From Euzebya pacifica (GTDB lineage Bacteria > Actinomycetota > Nitriliruptoria > Euzebyales > Euzebyaceae): 64,000 bases of DNA. The notes under the pieces were generated by a model. It had not been told where the DNA came from and did not search any database. It saw only the letters and a program-made list of their open reading frames with translations. Each line of letters starts with the position of its first letter. Position 1 is the stretch's first letter. Location: the NCBI RefSeq assembly GCF_003344865.1, contig NZ_CP031165.1:4159910-4223909 (forward strand). Reading direction: 5' to 3'. The position numbers were made by a program, and so were the translations under genes. Positions 47,722-56,115 of the stretch are shown here, in pieces.

Positions 47722-48684
47722 TCACCGCACGGAACCGGTGCTCGTTTCCAAAGCGTCGTACGTCACGCCCGTGGTGTCCACCGAGATGTCCCACAACCTG
47801 GCCGCATCGGCCTCGTTGCGGGCCTTCCGGTTGACCTTCGCCGAGCCAACCGGGCCGCGCATCTCCCCTGGCCCCTGCGGCCCCCAGTAGCTGCCACCGG
47901 GCACGTCGCTGACGGCGGCGTGGATCTGGGGCAGCGCACCTTGCTCCACCGACATGCCGACGATCGGGTTCAGCAGTCGCATGCCGATGCTGGCGGCCTT
48001 GTGGAACAAGCCGCCGCCGGGCAGCTGCACCCCGGCGGACTGCAGGTTGGTCGCGGTGTACCCCGGGTGGGCCGACACCGAGCGGGCGTCCACACCGGCC
48101 GCGTCGAAGCGACGCTGGAGCTCGAGGGCGAACATCAGGTTGGCCAGCTTGGAGCGGGCGTACTGGGCGGTGGTGTCGTAGCCGTCGGACTGCTGCTGCT
48201 GGAGGTCGTCGAAGTCCATCTCGCCGCGGTGGTGCATGCCGGAGGAGACGGTGACCACGCGGGCGTCCCCTGCGGCGAGCAGCGGCTCGAGGAGCAGGCC
48301 GGTGAAGGCGAAGTGCCCGAAGTGGTTGGTGCCGAGCTGCAGCTCGAGGCCGTCGGCGGTGGTGGCCTCCGGGGTCATCATGATGCCGGCGTTGTTGACC
48401 AGGATGTCGACTTCGGGGTACTCGCTGCGGATGACCTCCGCTGCGGTGCGGACGTTGTCCAGGCTGGCCAGGTCCAGCTGCACGAACCGCAGGTCGGCGG
48501 TCCGGTTGGTGGGGCGGATGTCGGCCTCGGCGGCGTCGAACTTGTCCTTGGACCGGGCGGTCATCACGACGGTCGCGCCGGCCCCGGCGAGGGCCCTGGC
48601 GGTCTCCAGCCCCAGCCCGGAGTTGGCGCCGGTCACCACCGCGGTGCGGCCGGTCAGGTCGGGCAGGTCGGCAAGCGTGAACAC
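47722..48684 (-). CDS. Short-chain dehydrogenase/reductase (SDR)
   Basis: NAD(P)-dependent oxidoreductase of 320 residues, resembling the retinol dehydrogenase/oxidoreductase group. Seen: TGANSGLGLE (coenzyme site), NNAGIM, VSSGMHH and the catalytic YARSK. TARSK after the second strand hints at NADP. GTG 48684 has GAGGAG six bases upstream, which decides the start although the frame stays open further up. Alone between the small membrane protein and the WYL regulator; substrate unknown. Confidence 0.9.
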   Translation of the reverse strand: MFTLADLPDLTGRTAVVTGANSGLGLETARALAGAGATVVMTARSKDKFDAAEADIRPTNRTADLRFVQLDLASLDNVRTAAEVIRSEYPEVDILVNNAGIMMTPEATTADGLELQLGTNHFGHFAFTGLLLEPLLAAGDARVVTVSSGMHHRGEMDFDDLQQQQSDGYDTTAQYARSKLANLMFALELQRRFDAAGVDARSVSAHPGYTATNLQSAGVQLPGGGLFHKAASIGMRLLNPIVGMSVEQGALPQIHAAVSDVPGGSYWGPQGPGEMRGPVGSAKVNRKARNEADAARLWDISVDTTGVTYDALETSTGSVR

Positions 48685-48760
48685 AGGAGCTCCTCGATGG
48701 ATTGCAGTCGGCGTCGGGGACAGCCTGCCCCGATCATGCCTCGCCGAACGTGTCCCCCCG

Positions 48761-49702
48761 TCAACGACCGGCCAGCCACCGTCCGAGCGCGTGCAGCTCC
48801 TCCACCAGCTCTGGCGGGTCGAGCACCTCGAAGCCACAGGTCAGCCCCACGAGGAAGGTGGCGATCGGGCGCAGCTCCTCGCCCCCGAGCCGCAGGAGCG
48901 ACCGGTTGTCGTCGGCCTCCTCGAGCAAGCCGATCGTCGGCGGCACCCGCATGCGGGCCACGTCGAGGGGCAGGTCGAGCAGGATCCGGGCCTGCCAGCG
49001 GTAGGCCGCCAGGGCGGTCCCCCGCTGGACCAGGCCGAGGGGTTCGGGCACCTCGTCGGGCAGGACGGCCGGTCCGACCTCCTCGGGCGCGGTGATGCGG
49101 TCGACCCGGAAGGTCCGCCAGGCGGCGCGGTCCACGTCGTGGGCAACCAGGTACCAGCGTGGGCCGGTGTGGACCAGCGCTGACGGATCGGCTCGTCGGC
49201 GGCTCGCCGTGCCGTCGACGGTGGTGTAGCCGAACCGCACCCGACGGCTGTTTCGCACGGCGGTGGCGAGCCGCGCAAGGGCAGCGGCATCGACCGGTGA
49301 TGGATAGACCCGCTCCGGGCGCACGGTGGCGGCGTCGAGGTCGGCCACCCTCGCCCAGGCCGCCGGGGGCAGGACGGTTGCGAGCTTGGTCAGGGCGCCG
49401 TCCGCAGCCTCGTGCATGCCGGCGACCCCGGCCGGTCCAGCCGAGCGGACCCCGATCACCAGGGCGACGGCCTCGTCGGCGGTCAGCAAGAGGGGTGGGA
49501 CAGCCCGTCCACGGTCCAGCCGGTAGCCACCGTCGGGACCGGGTGCGGCAGCGATGCGGTAGCCGAGCTCGCGCAGCCGGCTGATGTCGCGCCGCACGGT
49601 TCGGGGAGTGGTACCGGTGCGCTCGGCCAGGGCCGTGGCGGTCCACACCGGGCTGCCCTGGAGCAGGCCGAGGATCTCCAGCAGGCGGGCGAGGGGGTCC
49701 AT
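48761..49702 (-). CDS. YafY-type HTH-WYL transcriptional regulator
   Basis: 313 residues. N-terminal DeoR-like helix-turn-helix (LLGLLQGSPVWTATALAERTGTTPRTVRRDISRL), a central WYL domain whose RWYLVAHD block replaces the plain WYL triad, and a C-terminal WCX part. WYL proteins usually sense small ligands or nucleic acids. It is divergent from an alpha/beta hydrolase gene, and an 8-bp inverted repeat lies between them, so that hydrolase is the likely target. ATG 49702 matches the family start (MDPLARLLEIL). Confidence 0.92.
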   Translation of the reverse strand: MDPLARLLEILGLLQGSPVWTATALAERTGTTPRTVRRDISRLRELGYRIAAAPGPDGGYRLDRGRAVPPLLLTADEAVALVIGVRSAGPAGVAGMHEAADGALTKLATVLPPAAWARVADLDAATVRPERVYPSPVDAAALARLATAVRNSRRVRFGYTTVDGTASRRRADPSALVHTGPRWYLVAHDVDRAAWRTFRVDRITAPEEVGPAVLPDEVPEPLGLVQRGTALAAYRWQARILLDLPLDVARMRVPPTIGLLEEADDNRSLLRLGGEELRPIATFLVGLTCGFEVLDPPELVEELHALGRWLAGR

Positions 49703-49721
49703 GGAACGCAGTGTCCCACGG

Positions 49722-49744
49722 ATGCGGACAGGTTCGGTCCGCAT
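49722..49744. promoter_or_regulatory. Operator-like inverted repeat, WYL regulator / hydrolase
   Basis: ATGCGGAC (49722-49729) and GTCCGCAT (49737-49744), perfect 8-bp arms with a 7-base spacer, 20 bases from the regulator start and 51 from the hydrolase start. Likely binding site of the WYL regulator. Confidence 0.55.
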
Positions 49745-49794
49745 TGGTCGGCACGCTGGGGTCGATCACCCCCCTACAACCCGAGGAGCAAGCC

Positions 49795-50571
49795 GTGCCT
49801 GCAGCCACCCCCACACCTTCGACAACCCTGCCGCCCATCGTCCTCGTTGCCGGCGCCTGGCTGGGCGGCTGGGCCTGGGACGACGTCGTCGGACCGTTGC
49901 GGGCGGCCGGCCACCGGGTCCTCGCGCCCACCCTGCCCGGCATGGGCGATCGCCGCGACGAGGACCACGCCGACATCGACGTGACCGCCCACATCGAGGA
50001 CCTGGCGGGCTGGCTGCAGGAGCAGGCGCTGACCGACGTCGTGCTGGTCGGCCACAGCTACGCCGGCGCCGTGGCCACCGGGGCCGCAGCCGCCCTTCCG
50101 GGCACGGTCGATCGGCTGGTGTACGTCGACGCGTCCGTGCCCACCGACGACGGACCGCTCGTCGGCGCCGGACCGCAGCTCGAGGCCATGCAGGCGTGGG
50201 CGGACGGTTTCGGCGGCCGGCTGCTGCCGCTGCTGCCCGACGAAATGCTGCGTGCCCGCGAGCTCTACGGCGCCGACGACCTGTCGGACGAGGCGTTGCA
50301 GCGGTTCCGCGAGCACGCGAGCCCGTTCCCCCTCCCCTGCATGACCAGCGCGTTGCCCCCGGGCACGGTTGCCGGCGCCTCCGGCATCCCACGGACGTTC
50401 GTGCGCTGCACCCGTTCGGGCCCGCCACCGTGGTGGACCGACGCCGACCAGCGCCGCCCCGAGGACCGCTACGTCGAGCTCGACGCTGGCCACTGGCCGA
50501 TGTGGTCTCGGCCCGAGGAGCTGGCTGCCGCGATCCTCGCACGAGCCGAGCAGCCGGCCAGCGGGGGGTGA
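49795..50571 (+). CDS. Alpha/beta hydrolase (esterase-like)
   Basis: 258 residues. Oxyanion region VLVAGAWLGGWAWDDV, nucleophile elbow GHSYAG, catalytic His in LDAGHWPMWSRPEEL. The short N-terminal GAWLGGWAW with GHSYAG is typical of plant-type methylesterase/hydroxynitrile lyase-like bacterial hydrolases. GTG 49795 has GAGGAG seven bases upstream. It is divergent from the WYL regulator and probably under its control. Substrate unknown. Confidence 0.9.
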   Translation: MPAATPTPSTTLPPIVLVAGAWLGGWAWDDVVGPLRAAGHRVLAPTLPGMGDRRDEDHADIDVTAHIEDLAGWLQEQALTDVVLVGHSYAGAVATGAAAALPGTVDRLVYVDASVPTDDGPLVGAGPQLEAMQAWADGFGGRLLPLLPDEMLRARELYGADDLSDEALQRFREHASPFPLPCMTSALPPGTVAGASGIPRTFVRCTRSGPPPWWTDADQRRPEDRYVELDAGHWPMWSRPEELAAAILARAEQPASGG

Positions 50572-50596
50572 TGGTCCGGCGACCGCTGCTGGGCGC

Positions 50597-51661
50597 TCAG
50601 CGAACGGTGGCGGCGATGGTGCCGCCGCCGACGCATTCCTCGCCGCGGTAGACCACGACGGCCTGGCCGGGAGCGACCCCGCTGGGCCTGACGCCGGTGA
50701 ACGCCACGTCCATGACGTCACCGGCCACCTCGACGGCCACCGGCAGCCGGTCGCCGTGGTAGCGGACACGGACGGTCAGCCCCTCCTCCCCCGGGGTGGG
50801 CGGGGCGACGGTCCAGCTCACGTCGGTCGCGGTCAACGCGGCCACCTCGAGGTCCTGCCGCCGGCCGACGGTGACGGTGTCGCCCTCGATGGCGGTGACG
50901 AACCGCGGTTCGGGCATGCCCGACAGGCCCAGGCCACGCCGCTGCCCGACCGTGAACGCGAACGCCCCGTCGTGCTCACCGAGCTCGGTGCCGTCGTGGT
51001 CGACCAGCCGGCCGGGACGCCGGCCGATGCGGGCCCCGAGGAACGCCGCGGTGTTGCCGGAGGGGATGAAGCAGATGTCGGTGCTGTCGGGCTTGGACGC
51101 CGTGACCAGCCCGCGTTCGGCCGCCATCTCGCGCAGCTCGGACTTGGGCATCCCGCCGACGGGGAACGCCGAGTGCCGCAGCTGGTCCTGGCTGGCCATG
51201 TACAGCACGTAGGTCTGGTCCTTGCCCTCGTCGACGGGGCGGAGCAGCCGCACGGTGCCGTCGTCGTCGGTGGACAGGCGGACGTGGTGGCCGGTGGCAA
51301 GCCGGTCGAACCCGGCGGCCCGGGCACGGGCCATCAGGGCGGTGTACTTGACCCGCTCGTTGCAGCGGATGCACGGGTTGGGGGTGCGGCCGGCGGCGTA
51401 CTCGGCGACGAAGTCGTCGACCACCCGTTCGTGGAAGGCGTCAGCGAAGTCCCACACGTAGTAGGGGATGCCGAGCAGGTCGGCGACCCGGCGGGCGTCG
51501 CGTGCGTCGTCGAGGGTGCAGCAACCCTTCCCCGGGATGCCGCTGGGGGTGTCGGCCATCTTCAGGTGCACGCCGGTGACGTCGTGGCCCTGCTCGACCA
51601 GCAGGGCGGCGGCCATGGAGGAGTCCACACCGCCCGACATCGCCACGAGGACGTTCGCCAT
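50597..51661 (-). CDS. mnmA: tRNA-specific 2-thiouridylase
   Basis: 354 residues; forms 2-thiouridine at wobble U34 of tRNAs for Lys, Glu and Gln. Seen: ATP PP-loop MSGGVDSS, first catalytic Cys in TPNPCIRCN, second in STDICFIP, and GQRRGLGL. It follows the cysteine desulfurase by a single base, so the sulfur donor and the thiolase are made together; the order nifS-like then mnmA is common in Actinobacteria. Confidence 0.96.
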   Translation of the reverse strand: MANVLVAMSGGVDSSMAAALLVEQGHDVTGVHLKMADTPSGIPGKGCCTLDDARDARRVADLLGIPYYVWDFADAFHERVVDDFVAEYAAGRTPNPCIRCNERVKYTALMARARAAGFDRLATGHHVRLSTDDDGTVRLLRPVDEGKDQTYVLYMASQDQLRHSAFPVGGMPKSELREMAAERGLVTASKPDSTDICFIPSGNTAAFLGARIGRRPGRLVDHDGTELGEHDGAFAFTVGQRRGLGLSGMPEPRFVTAIEGDTVTVGRRQDLEVAALTATDVSWTVAPPTPGEEGLTVRVRYHGDRLPVAVEVAGDVMDVAFTGVRPSGVAPGQAVVVYRGEECVGGGTIAATVR

Positions 51662-51662
51662 G

Positions 51663-52832
51663 TCAGCTGTCCCCGTTGCTGGTGCCGCCTGCGCGCAGGC
51701 GTGCGACCGCGTCGGTGACCGGGGTGATCGTGCGGGCGACGTCGTCGTCGGTGGTCTCGGGCCCGAGGGTGAAGCGCAGGTGGGCGGCGTCCTCGCGGGC
51801 GCCGATGGCGTCGAGGACGTGGCTTCGCTGGGCGGCGCCGGACTGGCAGGCAGATCCGGTCGAGCACTGGATGCCGGCCCGATCGAGGCCCATCAGGAGG
51901 GCTTCGGCGTCGACCCCGCCGATGCCGACGTGGGCGTTGTGGGGCAGGCGACGCCCGGGGTGGCCGTTGTGGGTGGTGTCGTCGATGGCGAGCAGGCCCT
52001 CGAGCAGCGCGTCCCGGCGTGCTCGGACGACGGTGCCGAAGGTGTCGAGGTGTGCCACCGCTCGTTCGGCGGCCGCGCCGAGGCCGACGATGCCCGCGAC
52101 GTTGAGGGTGCCCGACCGCACGCCGCGTTCCTGCCCCCCGCCGTGCAGGACGGGATGGGGCTGGAGGTCGCGTCGGAGCACCAGCACGCCGACCCCGGTG
52201 GGACCGTTGAACTTGTGGGCCGAGAGGGCAAGGGCGGCCGGCCGCCACTCCTCCAGCGGCATGGGGACCTTGCCGAACGCCTGCACGGCGTCGATGTGCA
52301 GCGGGACGCCACGGTCGGCCAGCGCCGGGCCGAGCACGTCGATCGGCTGGATCGTCCCGAGCTCGTTGTTGGCGGCCATGACGCTGACCACCCGGGTGTC
52401 GGGCTGGACGGCGGCGAGGACCTCATCGGGGTCGACGGTGCCGTCGGGGTCCACGCCCACGACGGTGGCCTTGATGCCTTGGTGGTCGCGCAGCCACTCG
52501 ACGGTCTCGAGGACCGCGTGGTGCTCGATGGCGGTGGTGACGACGTGCCCGCCCGGGCCGCCGGACCAGACGAGCCCCTTGATCGCCTGGTTGTCCGCCT
52601 CGGTGCCGCCGGAGGTGAAGAGGACCTCCAGCGGGGTCACGCCCAACGCCACGGCGACCCGGTCGCGGGCGTCCTCGACGGCGGCCCGGGCCCGCCGCCC
52701 GGCGGTGTGCAGCGACGAGGCGTTGCCCACGGCCCCGGCGGTGATCCACGGCGCCATGGCCTCGGCCACCTCCGCCGCCAGGGGCGTGGTGGCCGCGTGG
52801 TCCAGGTAGACCGCGTCGGGGGTGGTCGACAT
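51663..52832 (-). CDS. Cysteine desulfurase
   Basis: PLP-dependent NifS/IscS-type enzyme of 389 residues, taking sulfur from cysteine as a persulfide. Seen: YLDHAATTPL at the N-terminus, TEADNQAIKG, PLP Lys in SAHKFNGPTG, and the active-site loop CSTGSACQSG with its Cys. ATG 52832 fits the family; an in-frame GTG lies just before it. Coupling with mnmA indicates a main role in tRNA thiolation; general Fe-S supply is also possible. Confidence 0.95.
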   Translation of the reverse strand: MSTTPDAVYLDHAATTPLAAEVAEAMAPWITAGAVGNASSLHTAGRRARAAVEDARDRVAVALGVTPLEVLFTSGGTEADNQAIKGLVWSGGPGGHVVTTAIEHHAVLETVEWLRDHQGIKATVVGVDPDGTVDPDEVLAAVQPDTRVVSVMAANNELGTIQPIDVLGPALADRGVPLHIDAVQAFGKVPMPLEEWRPAALALSAHKFNGPTGVGVLVLRRDLQPHPVLHGGGQERGVRSGTLNVAGIVGLGAAAERAVAHLDTFGTVVRARRDALLEGLLAIDDTTHNGHPGRRLPHNAHVGIGGVDAEALLMGLDRAGIQCSTGSACQSGAAQRSHVLDAIGAREDAAHLRFTLGPETTDDDVARTITPVTDAVARLRAGGTSNGDS

Positions 52833-52874
52833 CACGCCGACGACGGTAGCCGCTTGCCCGCGCCGGGTGGCCCG

Positions 52875-53053
52875 TGGCGCGATCGGGGCCCAGACCACGC
52901 CGGCGTGGGTACCGGCACGATCCGGTCCGACCGACGCGCGTGGGTACCGGCACGATCGGGGCCCGGACCACGTGGAGGTGGTTCCGGCCCCGATCGGGGG
53001 CCAGCCCACCGGCAGCGACCAGCCCACCGGCAGCGGCGGGTCTGCCGGTGGGC
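52875..53053. repeat. Repeat-rich intergenic stretch with hairpin terminator
   Basis: The 253-base gap between the cysteine desulfurase start and the next gene's stop holds repeated GTGGGTACCGGCACGATC blocks (two copies), repeated CGATCGGGGCCC-like blocks in both orientations, and GCCCACCGGCAG twice in direct order (53004-53015 and 53022-53033) plus once inverted (CTGCCGGTGGGC, 53042-53053). The second copy and the inverted one form a perfect 12-bp stem with an 8-base loop, a probable terminator for the peptide operon that ends at 53086. Confidence 0.65.
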
Positions 53054-53085
53054 GGCCATTGGGGTGGCGAGGTGGCTGCGGGGAT

Positions 53086-53934
53086 TCAGGCGCGGGCGAG
53101 GGCCCGGTCGAGGAAGTCGCGGACGACCTGCTGGAACCGCTCGGGCTCCTCCAGGGGCGGCGAGTGGCCGGACTCCTCGAAGATCACCAGCTCGGCGTCG
53201 GGCAGGAGCTCGGCGATCTGCTCGCTGTTGACGACCGGGGTGATCCAGTCCTCGCGGCCGACCGTGACCAGCGCGGGGCAGGTCACGCGGTGGAGGTGCG
53301 GCTTGACGTCGTAGGTCTCCCGGGCCGTGGAGAACGCCGCGTTGTGGGTGGCGTAGTGGTAGTCCACCGACGCGACCTTCGCCTCGATCGCCGCCGGGTC
53401 GTGGGTGAACGTGTACAGCGGCAGCAGCTCGCGCCACAGGTCGCGGAAGTCGTCGTTGTCGAGGACCTTCCCGTCGAACATGCGGGCCAGCCGCTCCTCA
53501 GGGATGTCGACCCGGTCCGACGCCCGCGCGTTCTCCAACGCCAGGTTGTCGTGGGTGGCGTCCGGGGCGGTGTCGCGCAGAACCAACGCGAGCAGGCGCT
53601 CGGGGTGCCGCACGGCGTACTCCATCGACAGGAACCCGCCGTAGGACCCACCGGCCATGACGAACCGTTCGGCGCCGGCCCACTCGCGGAGGGCATCGAT
53701 GTCGGCGACCCACTGGTCGTGGTCGTACGGCGGCACGTCGGCGGACTTCCCGCTGCCACGGGCGTCGAAGATGATCACCCGGAACGAGTCGGCCAGCCAG
53801 CCGAAGGCCGCCCGGGGCTCCTCCATCGAGCCGAGCCCGGGGGCGCCGTGGTGGGCGATGAGCAGTGGCTTGGCCGGGTCCTCGCCGCCGAGCAGCTCGA
53901 CGTTGAGGGCGCAGCCGTTGATGTCCAGCATCAT
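53086..53934 (-). CDS. Proline iminopeptidase-like alpha/beta hydrolase
   Basis: 282 residues. Oxyanion HHGAPGLG, FDARGSGKS, nucleophile elbow GGSYGG (S33-type), and His in EESGHSPPLEEPERF. S33 iminopeptidases release N-terminal proline or other residues from short peptides. Start ATG 53934 (second ATG at 53931) has AGGAGG about 11 bases upstream. Last gene of the peptide uptake operon, 15 bases after the M24 gene, which supports a peptidase role. Confidence 0.87.
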   Translation of the reverse strand: MMLDINGCALNVELLGGEDPAKPLLIAHHGAPGLGSMEEPRAAFGWLADSFRVIIFDARGSGKSADVPPYDHDQWVADIDALREWAGAERFVMAGGSYGGFLSMEYAVRHPERLLALVLRDTAPDATHDNLALENARASDRVDIPEERLARMFDGKVLDNDDFRDLWRELLPLYTFTHDPAAIEAKVASVDYHYATHNAAFSTARETYDVKPHLHRVTCPALVTVGREDWITPVVNSEQIAELLPDAELVIFEESGHSPPLEEPERFQQVVRDFLDRALARA

Positions 53935-53949
53935 GGATCGATCGGCCTC

Positions 53950-55140
53950 CTAGGCAGGGATGATCGAGGACGCGAGGTCCCGCGGATAGGTGGTCAGGCG
54001 TTCGCGGCCGTCGGGGGTGACCAGCACCGTGTCGCTGATCCGGTAGCCGGCATGGCCCAGCACGTAGATGCCGGGTTCGCTGGAGACGACCATCCCGGCG
54101 GCGAGCTCGGTGTCGTCGCCGTCCTCCAGCCACGGCGGCTCGTGGAAGTTCAGCCCGATGCCGTGGCCCTGGCGGTGGCGGATGTGCTCGGCGTACCCGG
54201 CGTCGCGGATCACGTCGAGGCAGCCGGCGTTGACGTCGGCGCAGGTGGCGCCGGGGCGGATGGCCTCGGTGCCGACGTGCTGGGCCCGGGCGTCGGTCTC
54301 GAACAGGGCGCGCTGCTGGTCGGACGGCTCACCCAGCACGAAGGTCCGCTCGCTCTCGGCGTAGCGGCCCCCCACCGCTCCACCGAGGGACAGGATGAAC
54401 GTCTCGCCGGGCTGCAGGCGATGCTCGGTCACCAGCCCGTGGGGATAGGCGGAGTTGGGGCCGGAGTAGACCAGGCCCCCGGCGAGGAGCGGTACGACGA
54501 CGACGTTGTCGTGGGTGTCGTACATCCAAGCCGTCCCGCGACCGATGACGTGCTTGGCCAGCTCCGCCTCCGACGGCAGGGGGCCGCCGTCGGCGACGCG
54601 CTCCTCCACCAGCTCGCGGCCGGCGGCCAGCATGACGTCGCCCAGCCGAGCGGCCTCGCGGTGCAGCACGACCTCCTCATCGTACTTGACCAGTCGCATC
54701 CGGTCGACCAGGTGGGTGCCGACCCACTCGACCCCGCCCATGGCGGCCCGGAGCAGGCCGAGGTCACCGGTCGACAGCGTCCAGGCGTGGCCCCAGCGGC
54801 CGCTGGCACCGGACAGCGCGTCGGCCAGCACCTCCTGCGGGGTGCGGACACCCGGGTACTCGGGGTAGGCGACCAGCTCGTCGACGGCGATGTCCTGCTG
54901 CTGGGCGTACTCGTACTCCAGCGCCGGGACCAGCCCGATCGTGCGGTCGGCGGTGACCACGACCAGGACCGGGCGTTCGGTCGGGGTGTGGAAGAAGCCG
55001 GTCAGGTAGGCGACATCACGCCAGTCCTCGCAGACGATGGCGTCCAGTCCCTCCTCACCCAGGTGGCGGCGGACGTCGGACTGCACCCGGGCGTAGAAGC
55101 TCCGGGGCAGGCGTTGGGACAGTCGGGCAGGGGATGACAC
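53950..55140 (-). CDS. M24-fold hydrolase, creatinase-like (metal ligands changed)
   Basis: 396 residues: N-terminal creatinase domain and C-terminal pita-bread domain. In Xaa-Pro peptidases five residues bind two metals. Here the first Asp is Ser (ILSLGG), the second is Glu (YAESERTF), and the last Glu is Ser (YRISDTVLV), while the His of RQGHGIGL and Glu of SSEPGIY remain. ILSL with ERTF resembles creatinase and ectoine-hydrolase-type members, which work without the metal pair. So it is probably a metal-independent amidino- or amide hydrolase, not an aminopeptidase. GTG 55140 lies eight bases after the permease stop. Confidence 0.82.
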   Translation of the reverse strand: MSSPARLSQRLPRSFYARVQSDVRRHLGEEGLDAIVCEDWRDVAYLTGFFHTPTERPVLVVVTADRTIGLVPALEYEYAQQQDIAVDELVAYPEYPGVRTPQEVLADALSGASGRWGHAWTLSTGDLGLLRAAMGGVEWVGTHLVDRMRLVKYDEEVVLHREAARLGDVMLAAGRELVEERVADGGPLPSEAELAKHVIGRGTAWMYDTHDNVVVVPLLAGGLVYSGPNSAYPHGLVTEHRLQPGETFILSLGGAVGGRYAESERTFVLGEPSDQQRALFETDARAQHVGTEAIRPGATCADVNAGCLDVIRDAGYAEHIRHRQGHGIGLNFHEPPWLEDGDDTELAAGMVVSSEPGIYVLGHAGYRISDTVLVTPDGRERLTTYPRDLASSIIPA

Positions 55141-55148
55141 GGCGGTGA

Positions 55149-56063
55149 TCAGTCCTCGCGGGTTCGGGGGTTGCGGGCGTCGTTGTAGGCAAGGGAGACG
55201 AGGGTGGCGGCGACGACCAGCAGGAGGATCGCCAGCGACGGCATCGCGGCGGTCCACCAGGCCGTGCCGAGCGTCCCGGACCGCTGGGCGTTGTGGAGGA
55301 TCGTCCCCCACGACCAGCCGTTGGGGTCGCCGAGGCCGAGGAAGGCAAGGCCGGACTCCGACAGGACGGCGCGGGAGGCGGTCAGCACGACGCTGACGGT
55401 GATGACGGGGGCGACGGCGGGCACCAGGTGGCGGCGGATGATCCACAGGTGGGACCCGCCGGCCAGGGCACCGGCCTCGACGTAGGGCAGCCCGACGATG
55501 GAGAGCGCCTGGGAGCGGACGACGCGGGCGACCTCGGGCCAGGAGAACAGCGCGATGACGACCGCGAGCGTCCAGGTCGAGGGGCCGGCGAGCGCGGCGA
55601 TGAGGATCATCAGCGGCAGGACGGGCAAGGAGAGGGTGACGTCGACCAGCACGCCGAGCGCGGTCTCGACCCGCTTGAAGTAGGCGGCGGCCACCCCCAC
55701 GGCGACCCCGACGGCGATGGCCATGGCCGAGGCGGCACCACCGATCATCAGGCTGGTCCGGGCGCCCCAGACGACCTGGGCGAAGATCTCGCGGCCGAGG
55801 GAGTCGGTGCCGAACCAGTGCTCAGCCGAGGGGGGCGACAGGACGTCCACGCCGTAGCCGGAGGGGTACTCCGCGATCAGCGGGGCGAACAGGGCGGTCA
55901 GCACCATGCCGACCAGGACCACGACGCCGAACACGCCGAGCGGGTTGCGGACGAAGGCCCGGGCGGTGCGGCGGCCGGGCGACTCGCCGGGCGTGGCCAG
56001 GGGCTGGTCATCGCGGACGATGCCGTCCTCGACGGTGGGGGCCGGACGGAGCTCGGCGCTCAT
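55149..56063 (-). CDS. Peptide ABC transporter permease (DppC-like)
   Basis: 304 residues. Helix near the N-terminus (VFGVVVLVGMVLTALFAPLIA), GTDSLGREIFAQVVWGARTSL characteristic of DppC/OppC, and the EAA loop (YVEAGALAGGSHLWIIRRHLVP). Membrane component of a dipeptide/oligopeptide importer. ATG 56063 has GGGAG six bases upstream; a GTG at 56126 would overlap the DppB-like gene. Works with the DppB-like permease, the lipoprotein and the two divergent ATPases. Confidence 0.93.
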   Translation of the reverse strand: MSAELRPAPTVEDGIVRDDQPLATPGESPGRRTARAFVRNPLGVFGVVVLVGMVLTALFAPLIAEYPSGYGVDVLSPPSAEHWFGTDSLGREIFAQVVWGARTSLMIGGAASAMAIAVGVAVGVAAAYFKRVETALGVLVDVTLSLPVLPLMILIAALAGPSTWTLAVVIALFSWPEVARVVRSQALSIVGLPYVEAGALAGGSHLWIIRRHLVPAVAPVITVSVVLTASRAVLSESGLAFLGLGDPNGWSWGTILHNAQRSGTLGTAWWTAAMPSLAILLLVVAATLVSLAYNDARNPRTRED

Positions 56064-56115
56064 GGGCGCTCCCGGGTCGGGTGGATGGGTGACAGCGGGG
56101 ACGTGGACGGCGTGG

